Positions 10,008-19,750 of a stretch of DNA of 64,000 nt are shown here, piece after piece. The notes below the pieces were generated by a model. That model saw only the letters and a list, made by a program, of their open reading frames with translations. It had not been told where the DNA came from and made no database searches. The position numbers were made by a program, and so were the translations under genes. The number at the start of each line of letters is the position of its first letter. Position 1 is the stretch's first letter. Source of the DNA: Verrucomicrobia bacterium ADurb.Bin118 (GTDB lineage: Bacteria > Verrucomicrobiota > Verrucomicrobiia > Limisphaerales > MWDV01); the NCBI GenBank assembly GCA_002070715.1, contig MWDV01000094.1, positions 1-64,000 of the forward strand, given 5' to 3'.

Positions 10008-11204
10008 TCATCCGGTCAACGCCGCGTCCCAATCTTTCCAAACTGGCTCATAGCCGAGGCGCTGGATCAAATGCGCCACTTCGTCAGCGGGCCGTTCGTC
10101 CGCGACATCAAACTGGGCGGTGGCCGGCGTGGGATGTCCGGGCAGCGCCACCCATTCGCTGGCCCCTTCCGTCACGATGCGTCCGCGCACTGTTTGATGG
10201 GTATGTTCCTGGCCGGCGCCGGTGTAGCCGCCGGGTTCGGTGTGACTGCCCGCGCTCATCAGCGTGATCCCCAGCGGAATCAGCCCATCCCGTAACCGCG
10301 GCGATTCCCGCGTCGAGAGCACCAATCCCACATCGGGAAACATCAGCCGGAACGCGCAGACCAGTTGCACCAACTCGCGGTCGGTCAGATCCGTGAGCGG
10401 TTGAAAGGCGCCCGCACTCGGCCGCAACCGCGGCAGGGAAAGCGTAAGCGCGGATTTCCAGCAGGTGCGCAGCAGATAGGCCGCGTGCGCGGCCACGGCA
10501 ATGGCCTCGTACCGCCAGTCGGCCAATCCGTAGAGCGGGCTGATGCCCAGCCGCCGGAACCCCGCCGCGTAGCCGCGCTCCGGTGTTTCCAATCGCCAGT
10601 CAAAATCCCGTTTCGGCCCGGACGTGTGCAGGTCCGCATAGACCGCGCGGTCGTACGTTTCCTGATATACCACGAGCCCGTCCGCTCCCGCCGCCACGAG
10701 CGGCCGGTAAGCCTCGGTTTCCAGCGGCCCCACTTCCAACGAAATGCTGGGCCACTCCGCGTGCAAGGCGGCAATGCAATCGCGCAGATACTGGGACGAA
10801 ACAAACTTGGGATGTTCCCCCGCCACGAGCAACAGGTTGCGGAACCCCTGCGCCTGCAACGCGCGCGCCTCGCGCAACACCTCGTCCACCGACAAGGTCA
10901 CGCGTCGGATGGGATTATCCCGCGAGAAGCCGCAATACTTGCAATTGTTGACGCACTCGTTGGAGAGGTAGAGCGGCGCAAACAGACGGATGACCTTGCC
11001 AAAACGTTGCTGGGTAAGCTGGTGCGAACGCTGCCCCATGAGCGCCAGCAATTCGCCCCCCGCCGGCCCGATCAAATGGGCAAAATCGGTCAGCGAAAGA
11101 TGGTCCCGGGCGAGCGACGCCCGCACGGCGGGCAAGCCGGCGGACAGCGAACGCTGCACTAGCGACGCCAACGGCAATGCATTGAACTCAGCAACAAAAC
11201 TCAC
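10008..11204 (-). CDS. thiH: 2-iminoacetate synthase ThiH
   Basis: A radical SAM enzyme of 398 residues. The cluster-binding motif CxxxCxxC is seen in NECVNNCKYCGF at about residues 81-92. ThiH cleaves tyrosine to 2-iminoacetate (dehydroglycine) and p-cresol for the thiazole half of thiamine. The C-terminal region ends with the family-typical SAGSHTEPGGY and QFDVADER patches. Length is close to the usual 370-390. The predicted start is a GTG at 11204. No other thiamine gene is adjacent and no TPP riboswitch is seen upstream; thiC lies about 43 kb away in this window. Confidence 0.9.
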   Translation of the reverse strand: MSFVAEFNALPLASLVQRSLSAGLPAVRASLARDHLSLTDFAHLIGPAGGELLALMGQRSHQLTQQRFGKVIRLFAPLYLSNECVNNCKYCGFSRDNPIRRVTLSVDEVLREARALQAQGFRNLLLVAGEHPKFVSSQYLRDCIAALHAEWPSISLEVGPLETEAYRPLVAAGADGLVVYQETYDRAVYADLHTSGPKRDFDWRLETPERGYAAGFRRLGISPLYGLADWRYEAIAVAAHAAYLLRTCWKSALTLSLPRLRPSAGAFQPLTDLTDRELVQLVCAFRLMFPDVGLVLSTRESPRLRDGLIPLGITLMSAGSHTEPGGYTGAGQEHTHQTVRGRIVTEGASEWVALPGHPTPATAQFDVADERPADEVAHLIQRLGYEPVWKDWDAALTG

Positions 11205-11408
11205 AAGGGGAACCTAGCAAAACCACCCGGAAAGTCGAGGAGACCGCGGCGTTTCACCACAAACCGGCTGAACCTCTTCCGCCTCACTCCATCAAGAGTA
11301 GTTCAGTTCCTTCAGCGAGCGGGAGATCGTGGAGCTCCGGCAACCACCGACTGAACCACCCACGCTGCTTTGAAAATCCGCGGAGCTGGAGAAAACCGGC
11401 CTTCCCCG

Positions 11409-12707
11409 TTAGCGCGATTCGGCCCGCTTTACCCCAAACCGGATGGGCTGACTAAAGATGCGTTCATGCCCATCGCCCGCTTCAACCCGGACATACTTGA
11501 TCGCGGGCAACCCCTGGGCGTTCGTGGGAATTTCAAAAACCGCCCGCGTGGCCTCCGCAACCGTGACCCGATCTTGATCGGTGACAAAGGTGATGTCTGC
11601 TTTTGAACTCGTTTCAATGGTGAGTTTTTGGCGATCCAGCAAAATGCGGTGGAACACCAAATCAGGGCTGCCAAATTGAGAACCAAAGAACGCGCCGCGC
11701 CGGTAGGCTCTCAGGCACTGGTGTTCCGTAAACGCGTCCACCAGCAGCACGTTAAACCCGCCCGCGTCGGGCGCATCCGTTTGCACGGCCCAATCCGGCA
11801 CAAAAAACCCGAGGCAGCGGCGGCCTGTCCGGAGCAGCTTGTCCCACATCTCCAAATCCCAGTCGCCACTGTTCAGCACTTCAATCCCCAACACCCGCTC
11901 GTCGAAATCCAGCATTTCCTCAATCAGCGATTGCGGCAGATCCTTTTCCCCGGACCAATGCGGGTGATTGATGGTTATGCCGCCGCCGTCCGCAAAAAAC
12001 AGTTGTTCCAGCATCATCCGGAACGCCGTTTGCCAGGGCAACCCCGTGCCATAGGAATACTCGCCGCCCCCCCAAAACGTCCGGAAGACATTGCGGGCGT
12101 CAAACGTGCCGCTGCTATAAAAGGAGCCCGGTGCGTTGATATGCACCCGGCCGCCGACATTCGCAAACGCATGATGCTCCGCATTGGGCGCGAAAAGGAC
12201 GTTCGGGGGAATGTCTTTGAAAATAAAATCGCCGACCTTGAAGGGAAGCTGTTTGCGTTGCGCCTCGGGCAAGGTGTCATACCAGCCGGTCGTTTTATCC
12301 ATGATGACGTCATTCCAATAAATGGGCCCGGCCAGGTAGTGCGGCTCCCCGTTGATGGTTTTCACCGCCCCAAAGTCCTGTTTCACCCGGAACTGGCCCG
12401 CCCGGATTTTATCAATCGGGTAATAGGGCGCGGAGGGATAGTAATTGGAAATGGGCAGATGACGATACCCCAGTTTGGCGGCCCGATTCAGTCCCGCCTG
12501 ATCCGTAATATGGATGTGGGTGGTGGAACGAATCTGAAGGCTCGCCGCCCAATCCACGGATTCGTAGGGATTGTCTATCGCCACCGCCGGGCTAGGAACT
12601 GGTGCTTTTGACTGGCTCTCTCCGGGGGACGGCCAATGTGTTGCATTCTGGGTGCTGCAACCCACCAAGAAAACGGCCACCAGAGGTTTTAAGGATTGAA
12701 GGTTCAT
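11409..12707 (-). CDS. PHP-domain-like lipoprotein (putative metal-dependent hydrolase)
   Basis: A 432-residue protein with a lipoprotein signal: a hydrophobic segment ending in the lipobox-like FLVGC at residues 13-17. The mature part shows features of the PHP metal-dependent phosphoesterase fold. These include an early His pair (STTHIHITDQ), a central EHHAFAN patch, ITINHPHWSGE, a GIEVLNSGDWD strand and a late CLGFFVPDWAV segment. CehA/McbA-type PHP proteins have a similar order. A hydrolase anchored in the outer membrane or periplasm is a reasonable inference; the substrate is unknown. The sulfatase directly upstream on the same strand suggests a shared role in degrading a complex substrate, but this is context only. 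Confidence 0.6.
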   Translation of the reverse strand: MNLQSLKPLVAVFLVGCSTQNATHWPSPGESQSKAPVPSPAVAIDNPYESVDWAASLQIRSTTHIHITDQAGLNRAAKLGYRHLPISNYYPSAPYYPIDKIRAGQFRVKQDFGAVKTINGEPHYLAGPIYWNDVIMDKTTGWYDTLPEAQRKQLPFKVGDFIFKDIPPNVLFAPNAEHHAFANVGGRVHINAPGSFYSSGTFDARNVFRTFWGGGEYSYGTGLPWQTAFRMMLEQLFFADGGGITINHPHWSGEKDLPQSLIEEMLDFDERVLGIEVLNSGDWDLEMWDKLLRTGRRCLGFFVPDWAVQTDAPDAGGFNVLLVDAFTEHQCLRAYRRGAFFGSQFGSPDLVFHRILLDRQKLTIETSSKADITFVTDQDRVTVAEATRAVFEIPTNAQGLPAIKYVRVEAGDGHERIFSQPIRFGVKRAESR

Positions 12708-12844
12708 ACGGTAAACGATGGTTGATCTTGATCGTACATCTCATTTCCCTTCCGCGCCCCAGACTCATGCGCGCAAGGCCGGCCACGGAAAGGTTTGCTT
12801 CGGTCGGACCGGGCCCGTCCCGATCCGCAAATTTTTCATGTGAT

Positions 12845-14335
12845 TCATTTATCCAGCACGGGAAGCGGCCAGAGCGGCGACGGCACATGTTGTTCCCGCG
12901 CGATGGCGCTCAGTTGCGCCACCCGCTCCGGATACTGCGCGGCGACGTCGGTCGTTTCAAACGGATCGTCCGCCAGATGATAGAGTTCGGTGGTGGGCAC
13001 TTTCGCCTGTTTGCCGCGGGGATTCAAATGCTGCCGGACCAGCTTCCAATCGCCCACCCGGACACACTGTTGCCCGCCGCGCCCCGGAGATTCGCGGTAC
13101 AAAAAGGGACGGGACGGCTGCGGTTGCCCCATGAGCGCGGGGACAAAACTGAGGCCGTCCAAGCCGGCGGGGATCCGGGATTTCGCGCCGACCAACTCCA
13201 GCAAAGTAGGCAGCCAATCTTCAAATCCGGTTACCGCCTCGCAGATGGTGCCGGGGGCAATTTTCCCTTTCCACCGCACCACACAGGGCACGCGGAAGCC
13301 GCCCTCATAATACGCGCCTTTGCGCCCGCGAAATCCGGCGGCACTGTTAAAAAATTCCGTGTCCGTGCCGCCGTGTTCGTTGAAAAGCGGACCGTTATCG
13401 CTGGCAAAAACGACCAGCGTGCGATCATCCAGCCCCAGCTCCGCCGTCAAAGCAAGCACGCGCCCGACTTCGCGGTCCAAACGGGTAATCATCGCCGCGT
13501 AAGCCGCGCGGGGCGTGCGATGCGGTAGATACGCCCGGTCGCCCCGGTAGGGCGTTTCCGGAAACCGTCCGATGAACTCCTGAAGCGAATCTTCCGGCAC
13601 TTGCAACGCGAGATGCGGCACCGTCGTGGCATAAAACAGAAAGAACGGCCGCTCCCGGTTATCACGGATGAACTGGAGCGCCTGCCGGCCAATGACGTCC
13701 GGGGCGTAATCGTTGCCGGTGTAACGGGCGTAGCTGGCGGGAGAATCCGGGTCCGCGTCTGGCGGCAGCTTTTGGTGGGCCGGAAACGGCGGATTGTTCA
13801 AGGCGATGCGGATCTGATTCGCCCAGAGTTGGGTGGGATAGTAATTGTGCGCCACCGCTTGACAGTTGTAGCCAAAGAAGAGGTCAAACCCCTGGCGGTT
13901 CGGATCACCACTGCTGCCCACCGGGCCGAGGCCCCACTTGCCAAACGCGCCAAGCGTGTAGCCCAGTTGCTTGAGCGTGAGCGGCAGGATCAACTCGCCC
14001 GCCGGCACCGGTTCCTGCCCCTCGGGGCTGCCCACGCCCACGCCGCCGCGGTTGTCGCGGATGTAGGCGTGGCCCGGATGTTTACCGCTCAGGAGCGTGC
14101 AGCGCGAAGGAGCGCACACGTTGTTTCCCGCGTAATGCGCGGTGAACTTCATGCCTTCCGCCGCCAGCCGGTCAATGTTTGGGGTCCGGAATTTTTGCTG
14201 GCCGTAACAACTCAAATCGCCATAGCCAAGATCGTCGGCGAGGATAAAGATAATGTTGGGCTGAGGGTCGGCCGCCGGGGAAGCGATCAATCCCAAGCCA
14301 AGCATCAGCAAAGACAACCAAGTTTTCATGTCCAT
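12845..14335 (-). CDS. Secreted arylsulfatase-family sulfatase
   Basis: A 496-residue sulfatase. The N-terminus has a signal peptide (LSLLMLGLGLIASPA) followed by PNIIFILADDLGYGDLSCYG, with the metal-binding Asp pair. The catalytic formylglycine motif CxPSR is present as CAPSRCTLLSGKHPGHA at about residues 73-89, so the Cys type needs an anaerobic or FGE-type maturase encoded elsewhere. FASDNGP supplies the second metal-ligand patch. It hydrolyses sulfate esters, probably of polysaccharides, in the periplasm or outside the cell. Verrucomicrobia often encode many such enzymes. It precedes the PHP-like lipoprotein on the same strand with about 140 bp between them. Confidence 0.93.
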   Translation of the reverse strand: MDMKTWLSLLMLGLGLIASPAADPQPNIIFILADDLGYGDLSCYGQQKFRTPNIDRLAAEGMKFTAHYAGNNVCAPSRCTLLSGKHPGHAYIRDNRGGVGVGSPEGQEPVPAGELILPLTLKQLGYTLGAFGKWGLGPVGSSGDPNRQGFDLFFGYNCQAVAHNYYPTQLWANQIRIALNNPPFPAHQKLPPDADPDSPASYARYTGNDYAPDVIGRQALQFIRDNRERPFFLFYATTVPHLALQVPEDSLQEFIGRFPETPYRGDRAYLPHRTPRAAYAAMITRLDREVGRVLALTAELGLDDRTLVVFASDNGPLFNEHGGTDTEFFNSAAGFRGRKGAYYEGGFRVPCVVRWKGKIAPGTICEAVTGFEDWLPTLLELVGAKSRIPAGLDGLSFVPALMGQPQPSRPFLYRESPGRGGQQCVRVGDWKLVRQHLNPRGKQAKVPTTELYHLADDPFETTDVAAQYPERVAQLSAIAREQHVPSPLWPLPVLDK

Positions 14336-14591
14336 CTATCCGCCGCGCTGTGCGGATGCATGCAACTGCACCAAAACCGGCTTGAAATGCAATCCGAATT
14401 TTACGTCACGCTGGGATGCACTGGGCGCACCGTGACCCCTTGGAGTCGGGCAAGCGAATAATGCCAAATATATCTGCGCATAAAAGACGAGGTTGAAGCC
14501 AGCAAGACGGGGCCCCTCCGCGAAAAATCTCCGCTCCAGTATGCGATAGAACTTGGGCGCAGCAGACGGTACGATTCAAACCATGAACGGA
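14336..14591. other. Non-coding interval upstream of the sulfatase
   Basis: About 256 bases between the sulfatase start and the hypB stop. A possible 81-codon frame in it would overlap hypB out of phase and resembles nothing known, so I do not call it. No tRNA-like cloverleaf or clear terminator was seen. Confidence 0.35.
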
Positions 14592-15434
14592 TCAAGGGGC
14601 CGATGCTTTTATAAGCGCGTGCTGTTGCTCGAGAAACTCCAGCCACTCGGCCATGCCGGCACCGGTCTTGGCCGAAACCTCAAACAACCGGGCGTGATGG
14701 CTGATATGCCGCAGGTGGGTTAACGCCGTGTCCCGGTCAAATCCCGCCGCCGCCGCCAGATCGCTCTTGGTCACCAACACCACGTTCGCCGAGTGAAAGA
14801 TGGGCGGATACTTCAACGGTTTATCCTCCCCCTCAGTTACGGACAGCAACACGACGCGCACGGCCTCGCCCAAATCATAATCCGCGGGGCAAACCAGGTT
14901 GCCGACGTTTTCAATAATGAGCACGTCAAGGTTGTCCAGGTCCAGTTGAGGCGCCGCCCGGGCAATCATTTCCGCTTCGAGATGGCAAACGGTGCCCGTG
15001 GTGATTTGCACCACCGGCACACCGGCGTCCCGCAGGCGCGCGGCGTCGTTATCGGTCGCCAGATCGCCGACGATGACGCCCAAACGCAGTCGTCCCCGCA
15101 ACCCGATGGCCGTCTGCTGAATCAAGGTGGTTTTGCCGGACCCGGGCGACGATAGCACGTTCAAGACGAGCAGTTTTTTGGCTTGAAAAAATCCCCGGTT
15201 GCGCTCGGCCAGCCGTTCGTTTTTCTCCAACAACGAGCGCTGGATGGTCACGGTCTGGGCTTCCGATCCAGGCGCCTGGTCACTCCCTGAGGAGTGGGCC
15301 GCGCCGGTTGAGGCCGGCGCGTGTTGGTGATGATGAGGGCCGCCGCTGTGGGGAGCATGATGATGTTCCGCTCCGGGAATATGTTCGTGCAGCATTTCGT
15401 CAACGCCCAGTCCGCATCCGCATTCTTTACACAT
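14592..15434 (-). CDS. hypB: Hydrogenase/urease nickel incorporation GTPase HypB
   Basis: A 280-residue protein starting MCKECGCG, the high-affinity CxxCGC nickel site of HypB. A histidine-rich stretch follows at about residues 17-40. The SIMIBI GTPase core has a P-loop, [13 protein letters not shown], then [12 protein letters not shown] and a nickel/zinc Cys-His region ([11 protein letters not shown]). VTKSDL provides base specificity. HypB delivers nickel to [NiFe] hydrogenase or urease together with HypA. A longer upstream frame is out of place because MCKECGC is the conserved N-terminus. Its ATG lies one base after the hypA stop, so the two are translated together. No hydrogenase or urease subunit is in the window. 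Confidence 0.95.
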   Translation of the reverse strand: MCKECGCGLGVDEMLHEHIPGAEHHHAPHSGGPHHHQHAPASTGAAHSSGSDQAPGSEAQTVTIQRSLLEKNERLAERNRGFFQAKKLLVLNVLSSPGSGKTTLIQQTAIGLRGRLRLGVIVGDLATDNDAARLRDAGVPVVQITTGTVCHLEAEMIARAAPQLDLDNLDVLIIENVGNLVCPADYDLGEAVRVVLLSVTEGEDKPLKYPPIFHSANVVLVTKSDLAAAAGFDRDTALTHLRHISHHARLFEVSAKTGAGMAEWLEFLEQQHALIKASAP

Positions 15435-15435
15435 G

Positions 15436-15777
15436 TTATTCGATCTCGATTGAAATGATTTCCAGTTCACGTCCGGCGCGCAGTTCGTGACTCCACACGC
15501 CACACCGGGGACATTCCGGCAATGGTCGGTCCCGCTCAAATGTAGCCGCACACGGGGCGCACCACCAGGTAGCCGGAATGGCTTCGATGGCGAGCGTTGC
15601 CCCTTCCGCCAGCGTTCCCTCAATAACAGCCTCGAAGGCAAATTGCAAAGCCTCGGGCACCGCACCGCTCATCGCCCCCACCCGCAGCCGCATCTGACAG
15701 ACGCGGCGGGCGCCCTGCGTCTGGGCCGTTTCCACAGCGAGTCGCACGGCTTCCGTCATGATGCTGACTTCATGCAT
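15436..15777 (-). CDS. hypA: Hydrogenase maturation nickel metallochaperone HypA
   Basis: A 113-residue protein with the invariant N-terminal MHE (nickel ligand His2) and a zinc ribbon formed by CAPC and CPRC about 12 residues apart (residues 73-90). HypA inserts nickel into the hydrogenase large subunit with HypB. I placed the start at MHEVSIM because the amino-terminal His2 is functionally required; the upstream in-frame extension would destroy it. It sits first in a two-gene hypA-hypB operon. The rest of the hyp set (C, D, E, F) is not nearby. Confidence 0.94.
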   Translation of the reverse strand: MHEVSIMTEAVRLAVETAQTQGARRVCQMRLRVGAMSGAVPEALQFAFEAVIEGTLAEGATLAIEAIPATWWCAPCAATFERDRPLPECPRCGVWSHELRAGRELEIISIEIE

Positions 15778-16050
15778 CGCGGGCAGAACCATAACCCAGG
15801 ATGCCAGTCGGCAGAAGCAATATCCGCAGCGTTTTCTGCCGGCGAGCATCTCCCGACAGCGTCCTGGTGCAAAACCCGAAGACACCGGCTCAACCACTGG
15901 TAAACCTCAGGATCGCCTGGACACATCAAGCTCGCACCTGAATTGAACAGCCGGGACGAGATTACGAAACGCAAAATCCCGCAAGACTTCACAATCGGTC
16001 CAAGCTTGGCTTCTATCATCCGACCGGCCACAATCCCGCGCGTTATCGTA

Positions 16051-17130
16051 ATGATTCGTGCCATACCAACATTGCTTGTTCTGATGACTACGCTTGCCAC
16101 TTTGTCCGCCGCGCCGCGCCCGGATCCCACCGCCCGTTTGGAAGCGCTGCTCAAGCCGTTCGACCGCGACGACGCGCCGGGGTTAAGCGTACTGGTGCTG
16201 CGCGCGGGCAAACCGCTCTTCGCCCGGGGCTACGGCCTGGCCGATTTGGAAACCCGCGTCCCCTGCTCGACCAACACGAATTTCCGGCTGGCTTCGGTCA
16301 GCAAACAGTTCACCGCCATGGCAATCCTCATGCTGGTTGAACGCAACCAACTCGCGTTGGACGAAACCCTCACGGATATCTTTCCCGAGTTCCCGGCCTA
16401 CGGCCGGGCTATCACCGTGCGGCAATTACTGACGCACACCTCGGGCTTGATGGATTACGAAGACAAGGTTTCCGCCGGCACCGCGCTTCCGGTGCTCGAT
16501 CAAGACGTATTGAGGATTCTGATGCGCCAGGAGGGGACCTATTTCCCGCCCGGCACCCAATATCATTACAGCAACTCAGGTTACGCGCTGCTGGCGTTGA
16601 TCGTTGAACAGCGCAGCGGCCAGACATTCGCGCACTTTCTGGAACGGCACATTTTTGCCCCGTTGAAAATGACCGGCACGCTGGCCTACGAGGAAGGATT
16701 GCGCGCGGTGCCGCACCGGGCTTTCGGGCACTCATCCGCCGCCGGTGGATTCATGCGAACCGATCAAAGCCTGACGAGCTCCGTGCTGGGCGATGGCGGC
16801 ATCTACTCCTCGGTGGTGGACCTCGCCAAATGGGATGCCGCGCTGTACACCTCCCGGCTGGTCAGCCGCAAAATGCTGCAACAAGCCTTCACCCCGGCGG
16901 TGGTCACAAACAAACCGGAACGCAGTTACGGCTTCGGCTGGTATCTGGGCGAATATCGCGGGCTGCGGGCCATCTGGCACAGCGGCGAAACGCGTGGCTT
17001 TCGCACCCGCCTGAGTCGCTTCCCGGAAAAACGTTTCACGGTCATTCTGCTGGCCAACCGGAGCGATATCGTTCTGGAAGGGTTGTCCCTCCGGATTGTG
17101 GATCTGGCGCTCTTTAGCGACGCTGAATGA
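16051..17130 (+). CDS. Serine beta-lactamase-like hydrolase (class C / penicillin-binding fold)
   Basis: A 359-residue exported protein with an N-terminal hydrophobic signal (AIPTLLVLMTTLATL). It shows the three motifs of the beta-lactamase/DD-peptidase fold: the nucleophile SxxK in LASVSKQFTAM, the YxN in YHYSNSGYALL, and a C-terminal HSG in WHSGETRGF. It may be an esterase, a D-aminopeptidase or a peptidoglycan-trimming carboxypeptidase. An antibiotic-resistance function cannot be read from the sequence. An upstream extension to 15943 adds a non-hydrophobic N-terminus; I preferred the start that places the signal peptide first. Divergent from hypA and convergent with ftsZ. Confidence 0.85.
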   Translation: MIRAIPTLLVLMTTLATLSAAPRPDPTARLEALLKPFDRDDAPGLSVLVLRAGKPLFARGYGLADLETRVPCSTNTNFRLASVSKQFTAMAILMLVERNQLALDETLTDIFPEFPAYGRAITVRQLLTHTSGLMDYEDKVSAGTALPVLDQDVLRILMRQEGTYFPPGTQYHYSNSGYALLALIVEQRSGQTFAHFLERHIFAPLKMTGTLAYEEGLRAVPHRAFGHSSAAGGFMRTDQSLTSSVLGDGGIYSSVVDLAKWDAALYTSRLVSRKMLQQAFTPAVVTNKPERSYGFGWYLGEYRGLRAIWHSGETRGFRTRLSRFPEKRFTVILLANRSDIVLEGLSLRIVDLALFSDAE

Positions 17131-17179
17131 CGCACAGGCGGCGCGTTCGGTGCCGGGCGTGTTACGGCGCCGTGGACTC

Positions 17180-18514
17180 TCAATTCAACACACAACCCCG
17201 GCGCAGATATGTCGGCGTGTCGAGGTCCTCGCCCCGATGGATATTGGGTTCGGTTTTATCAAAGCGTCCGCGGGAAATGACGTCGAGGGGCAAGGTGCCC
17301 TGCCGGAGGCGCGTGGTCGTTTTGCGGGGCCGACTCGCGGAATCAACCGGGCGCGCCTGCATCCGTTCCCGCGGCTCGGACGGCCGAATGGTTGGCGCAG
17401 GCAACGGGTGAGCGCGCCCTCTTGAAACCTGGGGGAGGAGAGGCGGTTCCGCTCCCGCCTCGGCCGATGAACGGTCGGCTGTGCGGCCCGCGACTTCATC
17501 CGCCACCGTTTCCTCTGCTGGAGGGACCTCCACACTCCGGGGAGTGGCAATGAGCGTCACTTGCAACCGTTCATTGAACGCCATGTCCACGGTTGCGCCC
17601 ATCAATACCTGGGCGGTTTCGCATTGCCGGGTGATTTGTTCCATGACCCGGTTAACCTCCGCCAAGGCGAGGTCCAATCCGCCGTGGAGACTGACGACGA
17701 CGGCTTCAGCCGTGGCGAGCGCCTGCCCCCCGTCCAGCAGAGGGTGGGCGAGGATTCGGTCCACAACTTCGCGTGCGCGATTCGGCCCATGCGCCTCGGC
17801 GGCGGCCAGGACACTTTCAACATGGCGTCCCTGCAACAGCGCGCACAATTCCGGCAACTGAATCGGAATCAGCCCCTGGTGCGTGAGCAACCGCAGCAGT
17901 CCGCACAATCCTTCGGTCAGGCGCGCGTTGGCCGTTTTGAACGTGTCGAGCAGGGCGGTGCGCTCATCAATCAACTGCAAAATCTTCTGATTGGGCAGGC
18001 AGATGAGGCCGTCCACCTCGGCGCGCAGTCGTTCCAAACCCGCTTGCGCCTGGTGTTGCCGCCGACTGCCCTCGTAATGGAACGGCAGCACCGCGCAGGC
18101 CAATACCAACGCCCCGGCCTCGCGCGCAATCCGCGCGACCACGGGACTGATGCCCGTGCCGGTGACACCTCCCAAACCGGTGAGAATCACCACCAGCTTC
18201 GCGTCCCGGCAGGCGGCAGCCAGGCAGGCCGAATGTTCCGCCAACGCGGGCTCGCGTTCGGAATCGTTGCCGGCGTCCAAACTCCGCCAGCGCGATTTTT
18301 CAAGAGGCAACTTGAGCGGCGCCGCCGAAGTTGCCAGGGACGCGGGATCCGTGTTGACGGCGATGAAGGATACCTGATCCGCGTCGTTATCCACGAGTGT
18401 GTTCAAGAGATTGACACCGGCGTTACCAACGCCGAAAACACGAATCGGTGTGGTGAGTTCCGGCGCGGAGGGCGCCGCGGGCGAAGCGGTCGGTTCGGAA
18501 GTAAGCGTATTCAT
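17180..18514 (-). CDS. ftsZ: Divergent cell division protein FtsZ
   Basis: A 444-residue tubulin-family protein at the end of the dcw operon, 12 bp after ftsA. The N-terminal strand IRVFGVGNAGVNLL and AVNTDP match FtsZ. The tubulin signature is degenerate: GLGGVTGTG at residues 113-121 in place of GGGTGTG. The T7 synergy loop, normally G-L-I-N-x-D-F-A-D, reads GLIPIQLPEL at 214-223, so both acidic residues needed for GTP hydrolysis at the subunit interface are replaced by Gln and Glu. A long linker follows. The far C-terminus, DLDTPTYLRRG, still looks like the FtsA/ZipA-binding peptide. It should form the division ring with FtsA, but its GTPase activity is doubtful. Divergent FtsZ has been reported for Verrucomicrobia. 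Confidence 0.88.
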   Translation of the reverse strand: MNTLTSEPTASPAAPSAPELTTPIRVFGVGNAGVNLLNTLVDNDADQVSFIAVNTDPASLATSAAPLKLPLEKSRWRSLDAGNDSEREPALAEHSACLAAACRDAKLVVILTGLGGVTGTGISPVVARIAREAGALVLACAVLPFHYEGSRRQHQAQAGLERLRAEVDGLICLPNQKILQLIDERTALLDTFKTANARLTEGLCGLLRLLTHQGLIPIQLPELCALLQGRHVESVLAAAEAHGPNRAREVVDRILAHPLLDGGQALATAEAVVVSLHGGLDLALAEVNRVMEQITRQCETAQVLMGATVDMAFNERLQVTLIATPRSVEVPPAEETVADEVAGRTADRSSAEAGAEPPLLPQVSRGRAHPLPAPTIRPSEPRERMQARPVDSASRPRKTTTRLRQGTLPLDVISRGRFDKTEPNIHRGEDLDTPTYLRRGCVLN

Positions 18515-18526
18515 GCGATAAGGAAA

Positions 18527-19750
18527 TCAACGACGGCCCAACAGGTCCTGAAAGGGATGGGTTAATCTAAAGGCAAATGTTTTTTTACGCCGTTTCGTCG
18601 GACGCCGGTTGGCCCCAAAACGAACCAAGCCAATGGCCGCGGCAAACTCCGGCTGGCTGAGGGAGGATTTGTCACCGCTTAGACAATCGCTGCGCCCGAT
18701 AAAAACCGGCAAACCGAAAACATCTTCCGCCAGCTCGGCTACGCGCGGAATGCGGGAACACCCGCCGCAAAGATACACCCCGGCGCGGAGATAATCGTAC
18801 AACCCGGCCTCCTCGACATCGCGCCGGACCAGATCGAAGGTTTCCTCGAGCCGAAACCACATAATGCGGCGCAGATTTTCCAGGCTGAAAGTTTTGAGCG
18901 GCAGACCGAAATCATTGACCACATCCACCGTCTGACCTTTGATGTTCTCCTCCACCAAGGCGCCGCCGTACTCGATCTTGAGTTGTTCCGCGCGGCCGAG
19001 CGGGACTTTCAGGCCGATGGCCAGGTCGTTGCTCAGGTGGTCGCCCCCCACCGCGAGCACGCCGGAATGTTTGACCGAGCCGCCCGCGTACACCACGACA
19101 TCCGTGGTGCCTCCGCCCATGTCAATCACCAGCGCGCCGTCTTCCTTCGCCTCCCGAGGAAGGACTGCGAGGGAAGAGGCCAGTCCGGTAAAGGCAATAT
19201 CTTCGACTTTCAGCCGGAGTTTATTGACGGCCCCGATGGTGTTTTGCAGGCGGTTGAGATTCCCGTGAACCACGTGCATGTCCGCTTCGAGACGACTCCC
19301 CAACAGGCCCACGGGATTCGTATAACCGTCATGCCCATCCACGAGAAAACCCTGGCGTATGGAGTGCACGACATGGTTCTGCACCGGCAGGTTGATGGCC
19401 TTGGCGTTCTTGATCACATCCTGCAGGTCTTCCTCGGTAATCTCGCGATTGTCGGAAACGATGGGATGGATGCCGCGGTTGTTGAAGCCGCGAATATGAC
19501 TGCCGGTAACGCCCAAAAAAACCGTGCGAATTTCCACGTTGGCCATCTGTTCGGCCTCAACCAGGGCATGACGGATGTCCTCCTCCGTGCGCGCCGTATC
19601 CACGATCTCCCCTTTCCGCACGCCGCGCGAGGCGCATTGCCCGATCCCGATGATGTTGGGCACCCCGGAATCCCCGACCTCGCCGACGACCGCGCAGATC
19701 TTGGAGGTGCCGACTTCTAATCCGACAAAGATGGCTGAGGAATCAAACAT
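18527..19750 (-). CDS. ftsA: Cell division protein FtsA
   Basis: An actin-like ATPase of 407 residues that anchors FtsZ to the membrane. It starts with the phosphate-1 motif VGLEVGTSKICAVVGE. Phosphate-2 is seen in VIDMGGGTTDVVVY and the adenosine motif in VYLCGGCSRIP. The C-terminal amphipathic helix is present as FRLTHPFQDLLGRR, the membrane-targeting element. Length and motif order are typical. It overlaps the end of ftsQ by 8 bp and precedes ftsZ by 12 bp, which indicates co-translation. Confidence 0.96.
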   Translation of the reverse strand: MFDSSAIFVGLEVGTSKICAVVGEVGDSGVPNIIGIGQCASRGVRKGEIVDTARTEEDIRHALVEAEQMANVEIRTVFLGVTGSHIRGFNNRGIHPIVSDNREITEEDLQDVIKNAKAINLPVQNHVVHSIRQGFLVDGHDGYTNPVGLLGSRLEADMHVVHGNLNRLQNTIGAVNKLRLKVEDIAFTGLASSLAVLPREAKEDGALVIDMGGGTTDVVVYAGGSVKHSGVLAVGGDHLSNDLAIGLKVPLGRAEQLKIEYGGALVEENIKGQTVDVVNDFGLPLKTFSLENLRRIMWFRLEETFDLVRRDVEEAGLYDYLRAGVYLCGGCSRIPRVAELAEDVFGLPVFIGRSDCLSGDKSSLSQPEFAAAIGLVRFGANRRPTKRRKKTFAFRLTHPFQDLLGRR

